From Saccharolobus shibatae B12 (GTDB taxonomy: Archaea; Thermoproteota; Thermoprotei_A; Sulfolobales; Sulfolobaceae), in the NCBI RefSeq assembly GCF_019175345.1, contig NZ_CP077717.1, forward strand, positions 620,001 through 684,000: a stretch of 64,000 nucleotides of DNA. The letters are read 5' to 3'. Numbering within the stretch: position 1 is the stretch's first letter; every line of letters starts with the position of its first letter. The translations under genes and the position numbers were made by a program. The notes beneath the pieces were generated by a model. It did not search any database. It worked only from the letters and a program-made list of their open reading frames with translations, and was not told where the DNA came from. Below are positions 1 to 15,821 of the stretch, in pieces.

Positions 1-517
1 GCAACTTCACTGGCAACATTCCTCCTGGTCTGTTTATCATACCAACCTTCATTCCTTCCTTAACTTCCACATATCCCCTATCTGCAAAGCCCCATACAAA
101 ACCTACCATATCATCCTTAGTTTCGATTTCATACCACTCAACTCCCCATGTTGTTATTAAATTAGATAGTGTAGCTCTTAGTATTTCCTTGTTCCTTTCA
201 GGGTGTATAACATCAACGAAAAGTAAACCCTCACTACTGGCCATAAGTAATCTATTACCTTTAGACGTGGAGATTTCCTTTTCGTAAGTGATTTCTCTAG
301 TAGAGGGATAAAAGAACTCACAACTTTTGTCCTCTCTCATTCCCATTTTAATACACAAGTTTATCTTAAGGTCACCGCTTAACTCTCCGTTAGAGCTGAT
401 GATCTTCATATTTGGTAATACCTTTTTCTGGCAACCATTTAGGAGTAGGACTGGATGAAAACCATGTCTAATTAATTTGGAAAGATTAAGGAAAAATTTT
501 CTCTGTAGGTCAATCAC
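1..517 (-). CDS. Hypothetical protein, 3' end cut off by the window
   Basis: An open frame on the minus strand starts at a GTG (515-517) and runs out of the window without a stop, giving about 172 residues. The start overlaps the stop of the upstream winged-helix gene in a GTGA arrangement, so the two are probably translated together as an operon. I recognise no family. The visible part is soluble, mixed alpha/beta, with a few scattered cysteines and no membrane segment. Its place beside a regulator and a molybdoenzyme locus suggests an accessory role there, but that is inference only. Confidence 0.6.
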   Translation of the reverse strand, partial: MIDLQRKFFLNLSKLIRHGFHPVLLLNGCQKKVLPNMKIISSNGELSGDLKINLCIKMGMREDKSCEFFYPSTREITYEKEISTSKGNRLLMASSEGLLFVDVIHPERNKEILRATLSNLITTWGVEWYEIETKDDMVGFVWGFADRGYVEVKEGMKVGMINRPGGMLPVKL

Positions 518-1143
518 CTTGGTTTGACCTCTACACTAAAGTATTTGCTTATGTAGGGGCACTTGTGAAATATATGAACTCCCTCATCTTTACAATCTGC
601 AGCTAGCGCATAAGGTTCACCTTTTTCGTCAAAGCTTATAATAGCTTTGCAACCTGTAGGAAGAACAACTGTTGGAAATGCTTTCAGTATGAACCTAGCG
701 AGCAAACGTTGACTGAACTCATCTAATTCCTTTGCCTTGGGTAACATAAGGCTTATTACAGAAAGTGGATGATTAAAACAAACACTTATTAGTGAAATTT
801 CATATTTTTTCAAAAATTGATTCAACGTATCTAAAAATGATCTAATCTCATTCACGGAACCGTCATACTTCCATGCTTCTTTAAGCTTTTGAAGAGCTTG
901 TAAACGGATATTCTCCTTATTTGTTAAATAGTATGCAAATGCTAGACCACGTGGAGTAATTGTAAATCCCTTCTTTTGTTTTGTCACTAGACTTAAGGAT
1001 TTTAAATTAACTAGTATACGCCATACTGTAGCCATTGGAATATCTGAGATTTTAGCTAATTTGTATGAAGTTAGATAGCCATATATTACTAAGAACTCTA
1101 ATACTACAGTGTCCCTCTCATCGAGGATTTTGATACTCATCAA
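514..1143 (-). CDS. Winged-helix transcriptional regulator
   Basis: A 209-residue protein. Residues about 8-70 have the pattern of a winged helix-turn-helix: a hydrophobic helix, then TSYKLAKISDIPMATVWRIL as the turn and recognition helix, followed by a wing region reading GFTITPRGLAF. The C-terminal 130 residues have no motif I know and contain Cys and His (NHP, ADCKDEG, FHKCPY) that could bind a metal or sense redox state. It is encoded next to, and in the same direction as, the NrfD-type gene and reads away from the catalytic subunit genes. It is a reasonable candidate regulator of that respiratory locus. The ligand is unknown. Confidence 0.75.
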   Translation of the reverse strand: MMSIKILDERDTVVLEFLVIYGYLTSYKLAKISDIPMATVWRILVNLKSLSLVTKQKKGFTITPRGLAFAYYLTNKENIRLQALQKLKEAWKYDGSVNEIRSFLDTLNQFLKKYEISLISVCFNHPLSVISLMLPKAKELDEFSQRLLARFILKAFPTVVLPTGCKAIISFDEKGEPYALAADCKDEGVHIFHKCPYISKYFSVEVKPR

Positions 1144-1305
1144 TAATAAATATATTATGTTAGTTTATATATTCTTATTATCATGATTTAGGACAAAAAA
1201 ATTTTTATGTTTCTCTAATCAACTAACACTACTTCTTAAATTACTTAGCTTTTCTAAAAAATTCTAAATCTAACATAGAAAAATAGTAGAAAAAGGATAT
1301 TACTT

Positions 1306-2373
1306 TCAACCTCTCCAGCCGAAGGAACCAATTGGAATTGGCTGATTGGAGACTGATTGGAATGGAGTCATTGGGGATAGTTGATATGCGTATTGGCCAG
1401 CAAATAATACATCAGCTCTCGCTAGAAAACCAGCAACTAACGCAAATATTGCAGCTACAACTATTACGTATTTAATTGCAGTCGGCAAATCAATTATTGG
1501 CATTGGACCCGTAGCCGATTCTGGAGCCTTTTGCTTCATTCCGAACATTAAGAACCTAGTAATTGACATATAACCTATTCCAGATATGATCAAGGTAATC
1601 GCAGATAGTGCCATATCTACATAGAAAGTAACTTGAGATAACAAATACTCATAAGCTACTTGATTGAAAACGTTCAAGTAATTAACGTTGGCTAGGAATA
1701 GGAACCATGTTGCTAAAATTGCAATGCTGGAGTAGAACATCAACTTAGTGAGCGTTATCCTAGCCCTTACAACATCCTCACTTTTACCTACTAACGATAC
1801 TAGATATCCAAGTCCACTAGAAGCGAATATACCATCAGCTAAATAGAGGGCTGGTAACCCACCGTTATTCCAGAATGGTATTCCAGTAGTGGCTGCCAAT
1901 TCAAATCCACTATAAGTTGTGGAAAATATTCCTGCAAATACGCCTAATATAGCAATTACACCCCTAGCCCATTTATTCTTAACGTTAAGTAACGAAATTA
2001 CCATGTATATAAACGAGAAAAGTAACAGTCCACCTACGAATATAATGCCCCTGGCCATCCATGAAAATGCAAAATAGAATAATGCTTCAGCTGGGGCAAG
2101 TATTGCCGCTGTTGGTCTACCTAAATCCATATCGAAAAACAGTAAGGCTAAGATGGACGCGACAAAAGCAGCTACCGATGCCCTTCTGTTGAAAGCCCTA
2201 TACTTTCCAGTTACTTCCATTAAACCTATTATGGCCATTAGCATACCGGCTATCTCTGTGAAGTATAACGCTAATGCTACGTACTCTCCCCATAATGGAT
2301 ACTGATTTATCTGAATGATAGGAGATTGTACCCCAAAAGACGTACTTGGCGCAGGTGCAGTAAATAGTCCCAT
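1306..2373 (-). CDS. NrfD/PsrC-type membrane anchor subunit of a molybdoenzyme
   Basis: A 355-residue polytopic membrane protein with about eight to nine hydrophobic helices. It begins in a periplasm-facing stretch followed by [20 protein letters not shown] and ends with a loop after the last helix. This is the organisation of NrfD/PsrC quinone-interacting anchors, including SreC of the Acidianus sulfur reductase. The gene is divergent from the TPR and catalytic subunit genes, with which it shares a 119-bp promoter region. Its likely role is to anchor the exported catalytic and Fe-S subunits and to exchange electrons with caldariellaquinone. The function is inferred from topology and neighbours. 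Confidence 0.75.
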   Translation of the reverse strand: MGLFTAPAPSTSFGVQSPIIQINQYPLWGEYVALALYFTEIAGMLMAIIGLMEVTGKYRAFNRRASVAAFVASILALLFFDMDLGRPTAAILAPAEALFYFAFSWMARGIIFVGGLLLFSFIYMVISLLNVKNKWARGVIAILGVFAGIFSTTYSGFELAATTGIPFWNNGGLPALYLADGIFASSGLGYLVSLVGKSEDVVRARITLTKLMFYSSIAILATWFLFLANVNYLNVFNQVAYEYLLSQVTFYVDMALSAITLIISGIGYMSITRFLMFGMKQKAPESATGPMPIIDLPTAIKYVIVVAAIFALVAGFLARADVLFAGQYAYQLSPMTPFQSVSNQPIPIGSFGWRG

Positions 2374-2492
2374 TTTTATCCTTTATAAAGTTGACTAATA
2401 ATTTAAATAAAGTTTCATTTCACTCTTCCGATATGTTCACTTGTACATATTTTTAAATAAACTTTTTTGCTAATATAATTGTATATTAAAAT
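2374..2492. promoter_or_regulatory. Divergent promoter region between the anchor and TPR genes
   Basis: Two archaeal TATA-like boxes face away from each other. TTATTTAAAT (minus strand, about 2402-2411) lies some 30 bases before the anchor start, and TTTTTAAATAAA (plus strand, about 2450-2461) lies some 30 bases before the TPR gene. Both genes would have very short leaders. No clear operator palindrome was seen. Confidence 0.5.
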
Positions 2493-3317
<825 letters not shown>

Positions 3318-3398
3318 GAAATATGTTTAGTAGGAAATATCGGTAAAATGAAATGAATATTTAAATAAATAACACACGGAAGTGAAGAAAGAGGTCTA

Positions 3399-7682
<4,284 letters not shown>

Positions 7683-7692
7683 GGTGATAGAT

Positions 7693-8535
<843 letters not shown>

Positions 8536-8558
8536 TTTTTTTTATTTGGTGATTTATA

Positions 8559-9208
8559 TTGTCAGTTTCCGTCTTGTTAAACGTTAGGCATGCGTTATAC
8601 GATTTATTCGCGGATCTCTTCCTTTATAAGTTTGGAGAAGATGACTATAAACAGCTCTTGGAGAAGATTGACGTAGTGGATAGAGAACTAGGTAAACAAT
8701 TGGAAGAGGTTATGGGGATAAGAGTTAATGAAATAAAAAGGGTTTTTAGTGAGACTAAAAGGTCAGATTATCTGTTGGAATACTCAACATTATTCCTTTC
8801 TGGATTTGGAGTTAAACCCTTGTTGCCAGTGGAAAGTAAGAGATTATTTCAGCTTATAGGAGAGAAAGTTGCCACTTTCAAGTACACTGACGTTATCAGG
8901 TTCTACAAATCCAAGGGGATTGTTATGAAATTCTCATCCCAATTTAATCCTGAACCTGATCACGTTTCTTCTATTTTCGCATTCATGTCTTTGCTTATTG
9001 AGGAGGAGTATGAGCACAGAAGTGAAGGAAGAGATCCGTTTAAAATAGTACAAGATGAGAAGAATTTCGCACTAACCCATATTTTCTCGTGGATTCCCGA
9101 TTGGATCAATGACGTAATTAACGATCCGAGATCAAATATATACAAAATTGTATGTTCTGAATTGGCTAAGTTTCTTGAATTTGAGAGAAAATATTTAGGT
9201 GTAAATTA

Positions 9209-9209
<1 letters not shown>
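8559..9209 (+). CDS. TorD/DmsD-like molybdoenzyme maturation chaperone
   Basis: A 216-residue, helix-rich cytoplasmic protein. The N-terminus ([16 protein letters not shown]) and the central [11 protein letters not shown] region, followed by [22 protein letters not shown], match the TorD family pattern E-x4-L-F and PDH. Such chaperones bind the Tat signal of the catalytic subunit until cofactor is inserted. The start is a TTG at 8559. The stop overlaps the ATG of the next gene (taATG), indicating coupled translation. It corresponds to SreE in the Acidianus sulfur reductase locus. Confidence 0.75.
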
Positions 9210-10686
<1,477 letters not shown>

Positions 10687-10690
<4 letters not shown>

Positions 10691-11259
10691 TACCATACAT
10701 TATTGACTTAGATGCAATCTTCGATCTATCCTCTATTGAAATCTATAGACTAATCACTTCATCCCTCTCAAATGTAAGACACTATCCACCTAAGGATTTG
10801 CTGAAGACAGTAATAGGAGATCTCGATATTTCTAAATTTAAACCCTACCCTGACTCACAGTATTTAGAAGAGTTAAATTATAGGGCTAGAATTTACGTTG
10901 TAACTAACTTACCTAAAATAGACGCTAAATCACTTCTTTTAAGACATAACATAGACACATTCGTCCAAGACGTAATAACACCAGAGGACACTAATAAATA
11001 CTTTCCCTCAAAAGAGGTCTTAATGTTCATATCCAGAAAAGCTAATTCACCATTAGGCTCAATTACTTTCATTACTCCCCATATAGATTACGCTATTCTT
11101 ATAAGTAACATAGGTGTGAGAGCTATTTTAATTCGTAACTTAATATCATTGCCCAAAGACATAAAGGTAGAGATAAGGAAGAATCTAATTGAGTTGGTTG
11201 AGATTACAGCACAACATAAGGTGGAGTCTGGAATGGGGGATTCAGCGTTGAGGTGTTAG
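10687..11259 (+). CDS. HAD-like hydrolase-fold protein, probably degenerate
   Basis: A 190-residue protein with the outline of the haloacid dehalogenase fold. It has an N-terminal IIDLDAIFD in place of the DxD nucleophile motif, VVTNLP as the motif II Thr, and a late GSITFITPHIDYAILISNIGVRAILI segment resembling motif IV and its following strand. The motif IV acids are poorly kept, so activity is doubtful. It overlaps the previous gene by four bases (ATGA), so it belongs to the same operon. Confidence 0.55.
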
Positions 11260-11672
11260 GAATGGTTAGTGATACTGAATTATTCAGTTGGTTTAAAGAG
11301 CTTGGGATGAAGGTAGAGCAAATTAAAAGCGGTGACCTATATTTTCACTTTACAGTATCACCTCCAATGGGCGGTCTTCCGGTGTCTGTTATAAGACCTA
11401 GACAAGATTCAACATACTACATAGTGGCTGTATTACTAGAGTTAGATCAAGAGAAATTAAAAAACAGTCCAAGATTAGTTGAACAAATCAAGAAAGAGTT
11501 ATTGAGAATGAATGTAGAATTCTTCTTCACTCCTAATGATAAGGAACCGAAGTCGATTCAGGTGGCTAGGCTAATGTTTACAGATGGATTAACTAAAAAC
11601 GAAGCCTTAAATAACGTAACTCTGGTTAAGAACTCGGCCTTATTAGTATTACAGCTTTTAAATGAAAGTTGA
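11253..11672 (+). CDS. Conserved archaeal small protein, DUF2299-like
   Basis: A 139-residue soluble alpha/beta protein. The order of elements, an amphipathic first helix with LFSWFKELGMKVEQ, a strand-rich middle (YFHFTVSPPMGGLPVSVIRPR) and a late FTDGLTKNEALNNV helix, is what I associate with the archaeal DUF2299 family, whose function is unknown. It overlaps the end of the HAD-like gene by a few bases, so it closes the respiratory operon. Starts at 11253 (GTG) and 11262 (ATG) are both possible. Confidence 0.6.
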   Translation: MLGMVSDTELFSWFKELGMKVEQIKSGDLYFHFTVSPPMGGLPVSVIRPRQDSTYYIVAVLLELDQEKLKNSPRLVEQIKKELLRMNVEFFFTPNDKEPKSIQVARLMFTDGLTKNEALNNVTLVKNSALLVLQLLNES

Positions 11673-11763
11673 AAACTCTTTGACTTCCTAATACGTTTTC
11701 ACTATGGATGGATTATATACTCTATATAGCAATGCTTAAAATCTATACGTTACATTTTAATAT

Positions 11764-13293
11764 ATGAAAAAGTTGTTAATTCTAATAATACTAATCCCAC
11801 TTTTATTGATAAGTGATACCTTCCATGCAAATACCTCAATGCCAATAAAACACGTTATTATAATAATAGAAGAGAATCACTCATTCGATAATTTATTTGG
11901 GACTTATCCATTTGGTTACCCACCAATTATAAACAATATTACGCTCTCTGTGATGTGGCCGGATGGACTATACGATAACTACATACAGCTTGAAGACACT
12001 AGAAACGGAGTCCTTGGTTGGTTATCAGTACCCACAATCCCTTGGTTACCATTGTCGTATTCCCATCCATATTACGCTAATGCTTATGATACACTAGATC
12101 CTTCTGAAGGTTGGACTATATACCATGGAGATTACTGGTTTGGAAAACCAATTGGTTTCGTATTTTACTCCGGTACACAGTCAATGGCCTACTTTTCTTA
12201 TCAACAAGCGGGAATACTTTGGGATTACGCTGAGGAATACACGCTAGCTGATGCTTACTTCTCGCCGGTATTAGGATTGACTGAACCAAATAGGGTAGCT
12301 TATTTAACCGGATTTCCTCCTGACTTCTTCAGCGATGAAGCGTATAACGTAGTACCTTTCAACGAGACCATAATGTATCAGCTAGAGAAGGGTAATATAA
12401 GTTGGGGTTATTTCGTTTATGACCTTAATGGAATACCATGGCCTCTAACCGCATTTACGGGAATTAATATGACTTATATTTACGATTTATCAGTGTTCTT
12501 TAAGGATTTAGAGAATGGTAGCCTTCCAGCCGTTAGTTGGGTGATGTTCTTAGGAGGTAATAGCGATAAGTATGATATGCATCCGCCCTATAATGTTACT
12601 GCTAGTGAAATGGAACTTGTTAAAGTAGTTAATGCTGTAATGGAGAGTAAGTCTTGGAACTCCTCTATAATATTTATAACCTTTGATGAGGGCGGTGGGT
12701 ATTATGATCACGTAGTTCCTCCTGCAATTAATTATTACGGGCTAGGGCAGAGAGTTCCGTTACTTATAATTTCACCTTATGCAAAGGAAGGTTACGTGGA
12801 TAATTACACCATCTCCGGTTATACGTTACTGGCATTTATTGACTATAATTGGCATTTACCGTGGTTAACTAAATACGTGGAGAACAGTGACTTGCAAGGA
12901 TTATTACAAGCGTTTAACTTCTCATCTAAGCCAAGATCCCCTATCATTCTCTCGCCAAATAATTGGACTTATCCGATTCCATTACAACATCCTATCCATT
13001 ATGGTTACATTGCTGTAGTTACTAACGATTACAAAAGTTATGCTACAGTGTACCCTGCACCTTCATTGAAATATATATTGCCTCTAGAAATAGTCGGAAT
13101 CATATTAATAATAGGGAGGAAAAAGTTACTGACTCCTATAGGTCTCATAGTGTTACTGATTGTGCTTGGAATTTCGACTTATTATTACACTTTTTATAAT
13201 TTATATAGTTTCGTCGCTGAGTTTTACGTATATTCGTCACTGATAGGAGTACTTGGAGGAACAGCATTATTAGTTAGGAGGAGAAAGAAATGA
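11764..13293 (+). CDS. Secreted phosphoesterase family protein (phospholipase C/acid phosphatase type)
   Basis: A 509-residue protein with an N-terminal signal peptide (KKLLILIILIPLLLISD) and the phosphoesterase-family hallmark VIIIIEENHSFDNLFGTYP right after it. Later comes FITFDEGGGYYDHVVPP, with the second set of metal/phosphate ligands, including DEGGG and DH. Two hydrophobic helices and a basic tail at the C-terminus anchor it in the membrane with the catalytic domain outside. Family members cleave phosphomonoesters or phospholipids. The substrate here is unknown. The start is leaderless behind a T/A-rich promoter, and it is a single-gene unit after the respiratory operon. Confidence 0.8.
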   Translation: MKKLLILIILIPLLLISDTFHANTSMPIKHVIIIIEENHSFDNLFGTYPFGYPPIINNITLSVMWPDGLYDNYIQLEDTRNGVLGWLSVPTIPWLPLSYSHPYYANAYDTLDPSEGWTIYHGDYWFGKPIGFVFYSGTQSMAYFSYQQAGILWDYAEEYTLADAYFSPVLGLTEPNRVAYLTGFPPDFFSDEAYNVVPFNETIMYQLEKGNISWGYFVYDLNGIPWPLTAFTGINMTYIYDLSVFFKDLENGSLPAVSWVMFLGGNSDKYDMHPPYNVTASEMELVKVVNAVMESKSWNSSIIFITFDEGGGYYDHVVPPAINYYGLGQRVPLLIISPYAKEGYVDNYTISGYTLLAFIDYNWHLPWLTKYVENSDLQGLLQAFNFSSKPRSPIILSPNNWTYPIPLQHPIHYGYIAVVTNDYKSYATVYPAPSLKYILPLEIVGIILIIGRKKLLTPIGLIVLLIVLGISTYYYTFYNLYSFVAEFYVYSSLIGVLGGTALLVRRRKK

Positions 13294-13518
13294 ACAAGCG
13301 TTTCCCATTTCATTTTTTTACCTTCCAATTTTGAGGGACTAGAGACAATTTCTTCTCCTTTTTAACATCAAATTCTAAAAACGGAAGTTTTGATATGATC
13401 TTTAGGATGATTAATGTGATTATTCTCAACCTAATTACCATTTTTAGTCTCAGATTCTATAGAACATGTTTTAAAGTTGACATTAATACTGATTTTTAGT
13501 TATGAGTATCATATTAGT

Positions 13519-13796
13519 AGCAGTTATTCTAATTTCCCTCGGTTATTCAAGATTTTGAGCACTATCGATGAAGTTTTTAATTTTGCATTTGGTTGATTGA
13601 AAAGTGGGAAGTCCGAGAAGAAGCCGGACATTGCCAGAGTGATTTCATTAAATCCTTCAATTCCTTAGTTGGAATACTGGAGATGAAAGGATTGAGCAGA
13701 AAGGTGGAGGAGTTTCTCCGGTTCGTTGAGAAACGTTTAGGGAATACACTAGGTTTAATGAAAACTTATAAGTTACGTTAAAGTAGAACAACTGCT
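13519..13796 (+). mobile_element. MITE-like element, copy 1 (278 bp)
   Basis: The element is bounded by inverted termini AGCAGTTATTCTA and TAGAACAACTGCT, that is AGCAGTTRTTCTA in both orientations. A near-identical copy lies in inverse orientation at 38008-38287. Inside is a short frame (13593-13781, reading MIEKWEVREEAGHCQS... to KTYKLR) that is conserved in the other copy. It may be the remnant end of a transposase. Flanks are only roughly repeated (ATATTAGT / ATATTAAT), so the target duplication has decayed. It was probably mobilised by a transposase elsewhere in the genome. The preceding 225 bases hold no gene that I can support. Confidence 0.75.
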
Positions 13797-13930
13797 AATA
13801 TTAATATTAATTGAATATTCAAATTGTAAGGTAGCATTTATTATCTCATTTTTACCAATCGTAAGGGAGTGATAGAGGTTGATATTTTTATAGTCTTTTT
13901 CTTCCCACGAGGAATCAATGTGAAACTAGA

Positions 13931-14343
13931 GAGCGAGTAAAATCAAGTATTACAAGAGAAAAAGAAATAAACAAGTAAGGAGAAAACAACATAAGCCTAT
14001 TAGATACAAGGCGGATAAAACCTCATTAAAGAAGGCTAGTTGTGAATCACCTATAAAAAAAGAGGTGACAAAAACCCGAGTAGGAGGTTGTAACCAAATT
14101 ACTCTAGGGAGTCAAGTAGTTAATATTATGCAAGAAGGACATGGTATTATGATAGCAAAGAATATAGAAGAGTACATGATTGACGCCTACAAATTCTCGA
14201 TTTCCCCATGTTTGTTAGAGGTGAAACACGTAGTACCTTCTAAGAGCACAGTATTTTACAAGAGGTTACAGAAAACAGTTGTTGGTGAGGAGCCATGCGA
14301 TGCTAAGGAAGTTTTTATATCTATTTCCTCTTATATCACATAG
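13931..14343 (+). pseudogene. Probable insertion-sequence remnant
   Basis: An open frame with no good start begins after a stop near 13927 and runs to 14343. Its first 40 residues are extremely basic (KYYKRKRNKQVRRKQHKPIR), followed by a YKADKTSLKKA stretch and a weakly structured region. This is like the basic N-termini of some Sulfolobus transposases, but I cannot name the family. A GTG at 14065 could start a 92-residue product. The region next to a MITE and before a toxin-antitoxin pair fits transposon debris. Confidence 0.35.
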
Positions 14344-14742
14344 ATGGGTTCGTACGAAAAAGCATCTTTACTCTGCAAGAGAGCATTAAGTTATTTAAAA
14401 GTTGCTAAAGATATATTTAATGAAGGTCTTTATGATGTTGCTGCAACAAACTGCCAAATTTCTGCTGAACTGTTAATAAAGTCTACTTATCTATTTCTTG
14501 GATACACATATCCGGAAACTCATAATATTAAGAAACTTTTAAGTGATTTAGCTAACTTAACTAAACTAGAGGAGGTAAGCAAGCTAATTAAGGGAAAGAG
14601 AAAGGAGCTCAACTTAGTAGAGCTTAGCAGATTTGAAGGTCAGTATTCACTAGTTAATGTTGATTCAGAATTTACTGCAGATTGTTTAGATACAGTAGAA
14701 AATAGTATATTAACCTCTAGTAAAGAAAATATGGGGGGATAA
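14344..14742 (+). CDS. HEPN-domain protein, toxin of a HEPN/MNT pair
   Basis: A 132-residue, all-helical protein. The pattern of four helices with a short conserved segment (AATNCQISAELLIKSTYLFLGYTYPETHNIKKLL) is that of small HEPN proteins, many of which act as RNases or toxins. It is directly followed by a MNT nucleotidyltransferase with no gap, the classical HEPN/MNT module in archaea, where the MNT protein neutralises HEPN by complex formation or AMPylation. Start and stop are clear (ATG, TAA). It stands just outside the tRNA integration site and so is probably chromosomal. Confidence 0.8.
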   Translation: MGSYEKASLLCKRALSYLKVAKDIFNEGLYDVAATNCQISAELLIKSTYLFLGYTYPETHNIKKLLSDLANLTKLEEVSKLIKGKRKELNLVELSRFEGQYSLVNVDSEFTADCLDTVENSILTSSKENMGG

Positions 14743-15069
14743 ATGGTGTGGGGACTAGATTATATAAAATACTTAGAAAACAACTGGAGGAAGATTGTTG
14801 AAGAGGTTAAATTAGTAGCTAAGAAGTTTGGAAAAGTTGATAAAGTAATAGTATTTGGGTCGGTAATTAAGGGAAAAGTAACTGGGAGTAGTGATTTGGA
14901 CATAGCAGTATTTTATGACGAAGAGTTAACAGATAAGGAGAAGATAAGGAGAGCTCTAGAAATACTTAATGAAGTAGATGAGGAAGTAGTTGTGATAAAT
15001 ATTCAAGTACTTGTGAAAAGCGAAGAAGATTTCTTCTTAAAGTTTATTGGAGAATACGTAGAAATATAA
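14743..15069 (+). CDS. Minimal nucleotidyltransferase (MNT), antitoxin partner
   Basis: A 108-residue protein with the nucleotidyltransferase signature VIVFGSVIKGKVTGSSDLDIAVFYD, in which the GS and the DxD acids are complete. A third acidic residue lies in a later strand (VVVINIQVL region). It starts directly after the HEPN stop, so the two are co-translated. The family is known from archaeal and bacterial HEPN/MNT toxin-antitoxin pairs, where MNT may AMPylate a tyrosine of HEPN. The partner tyrosine cannot be fixed from this sequence. Confidence 0.85.
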   Translation: MVWGLDYIKYLENNWRKIVEEVKLVAKKFGKVDKVIVFGSVIKGKVTGSSDLDIAVFYDEELTDKEKIRRALEILNEVDEEVVVINIQVLVKSEEDFFLKFIGEYVEI

Positions 15070-15099
15070 TATCCCTACTCTTACGACGTCAGTATGAGA

Positions 15100-15126
15100 A
15101 TCTCATTTTTCGCGTAAAAATGAGAT
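15100..15126. terminator. Perfect 11-bp hairpin after the HEPN/MNT operon
   Basis: Arms ATCTCATTTTT and AAAAATGAGAT flank the loop CGCGT, 30 bases after the MNT stop. A U-rich hairpin at this place could end transcription from the operon or serve as a regulator site. The following 260 bases up to the tRNA hold no gene apart from the antisense tail of the split integrase frame. Confidence 0.5.
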
Positions 15127-15315
15127 GGGTGAAATACAGAAAAAGCCTAAAGGATATTTAATATGTAATTTAGAGAGTGTTATTAGAAATTTGCCTTATA
15201 TCCTTTAATACATTTTCCATTTCCTTGAATAGTTAGTTAATAGGCTTTTCTATGCAGTTATCTTTTATCTTTTTTAACTTCTTTTTGTATTTATCTTATT
15301 AATTAGTGGAATATT

Positions 15316-15684
<369 letters not shown>

Positions 15685-15701
15685 TTCGCCTCAAGTATTA
15701 T

Positions 15702-15735
15702 GGTTGCCAATTCGCATTTAAAAGCTTTGGCAACC
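15702..15735 (-). promoter_or_regulatory. Integrase promoter with flanking inverted repeat
   Basis: GGTTGCCAA (15702-15710) and TTGGCAACC (15727-15735) flank the TATA-like GCTTTTAAATGC (minus strand, about 15713-15724), 30-35 bases before the intN start. A protein bound to both arms would cover the TATA box, so this is a probable repressor site. ATTGGCAACC occurs again at 29731-29740 near attR. Confidence 0.55.
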
Positions 15736-15821
15736 CGTAAATTTTTGCCGTTAAAACGCGTAGAGTTGAAAGAAGACGGCAAAGAATCCGCACTTTTGTA
15801 AAAAATTAAATTTCAAAAAAT

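Noticed and set aside
14065-14343. A 92-residue protein as a working gene
   Set aside because: The frame is open upstream without a start, its beginning is extremely basic like a transposase N-terminus, and no later domain follows. A remnant is more likely.
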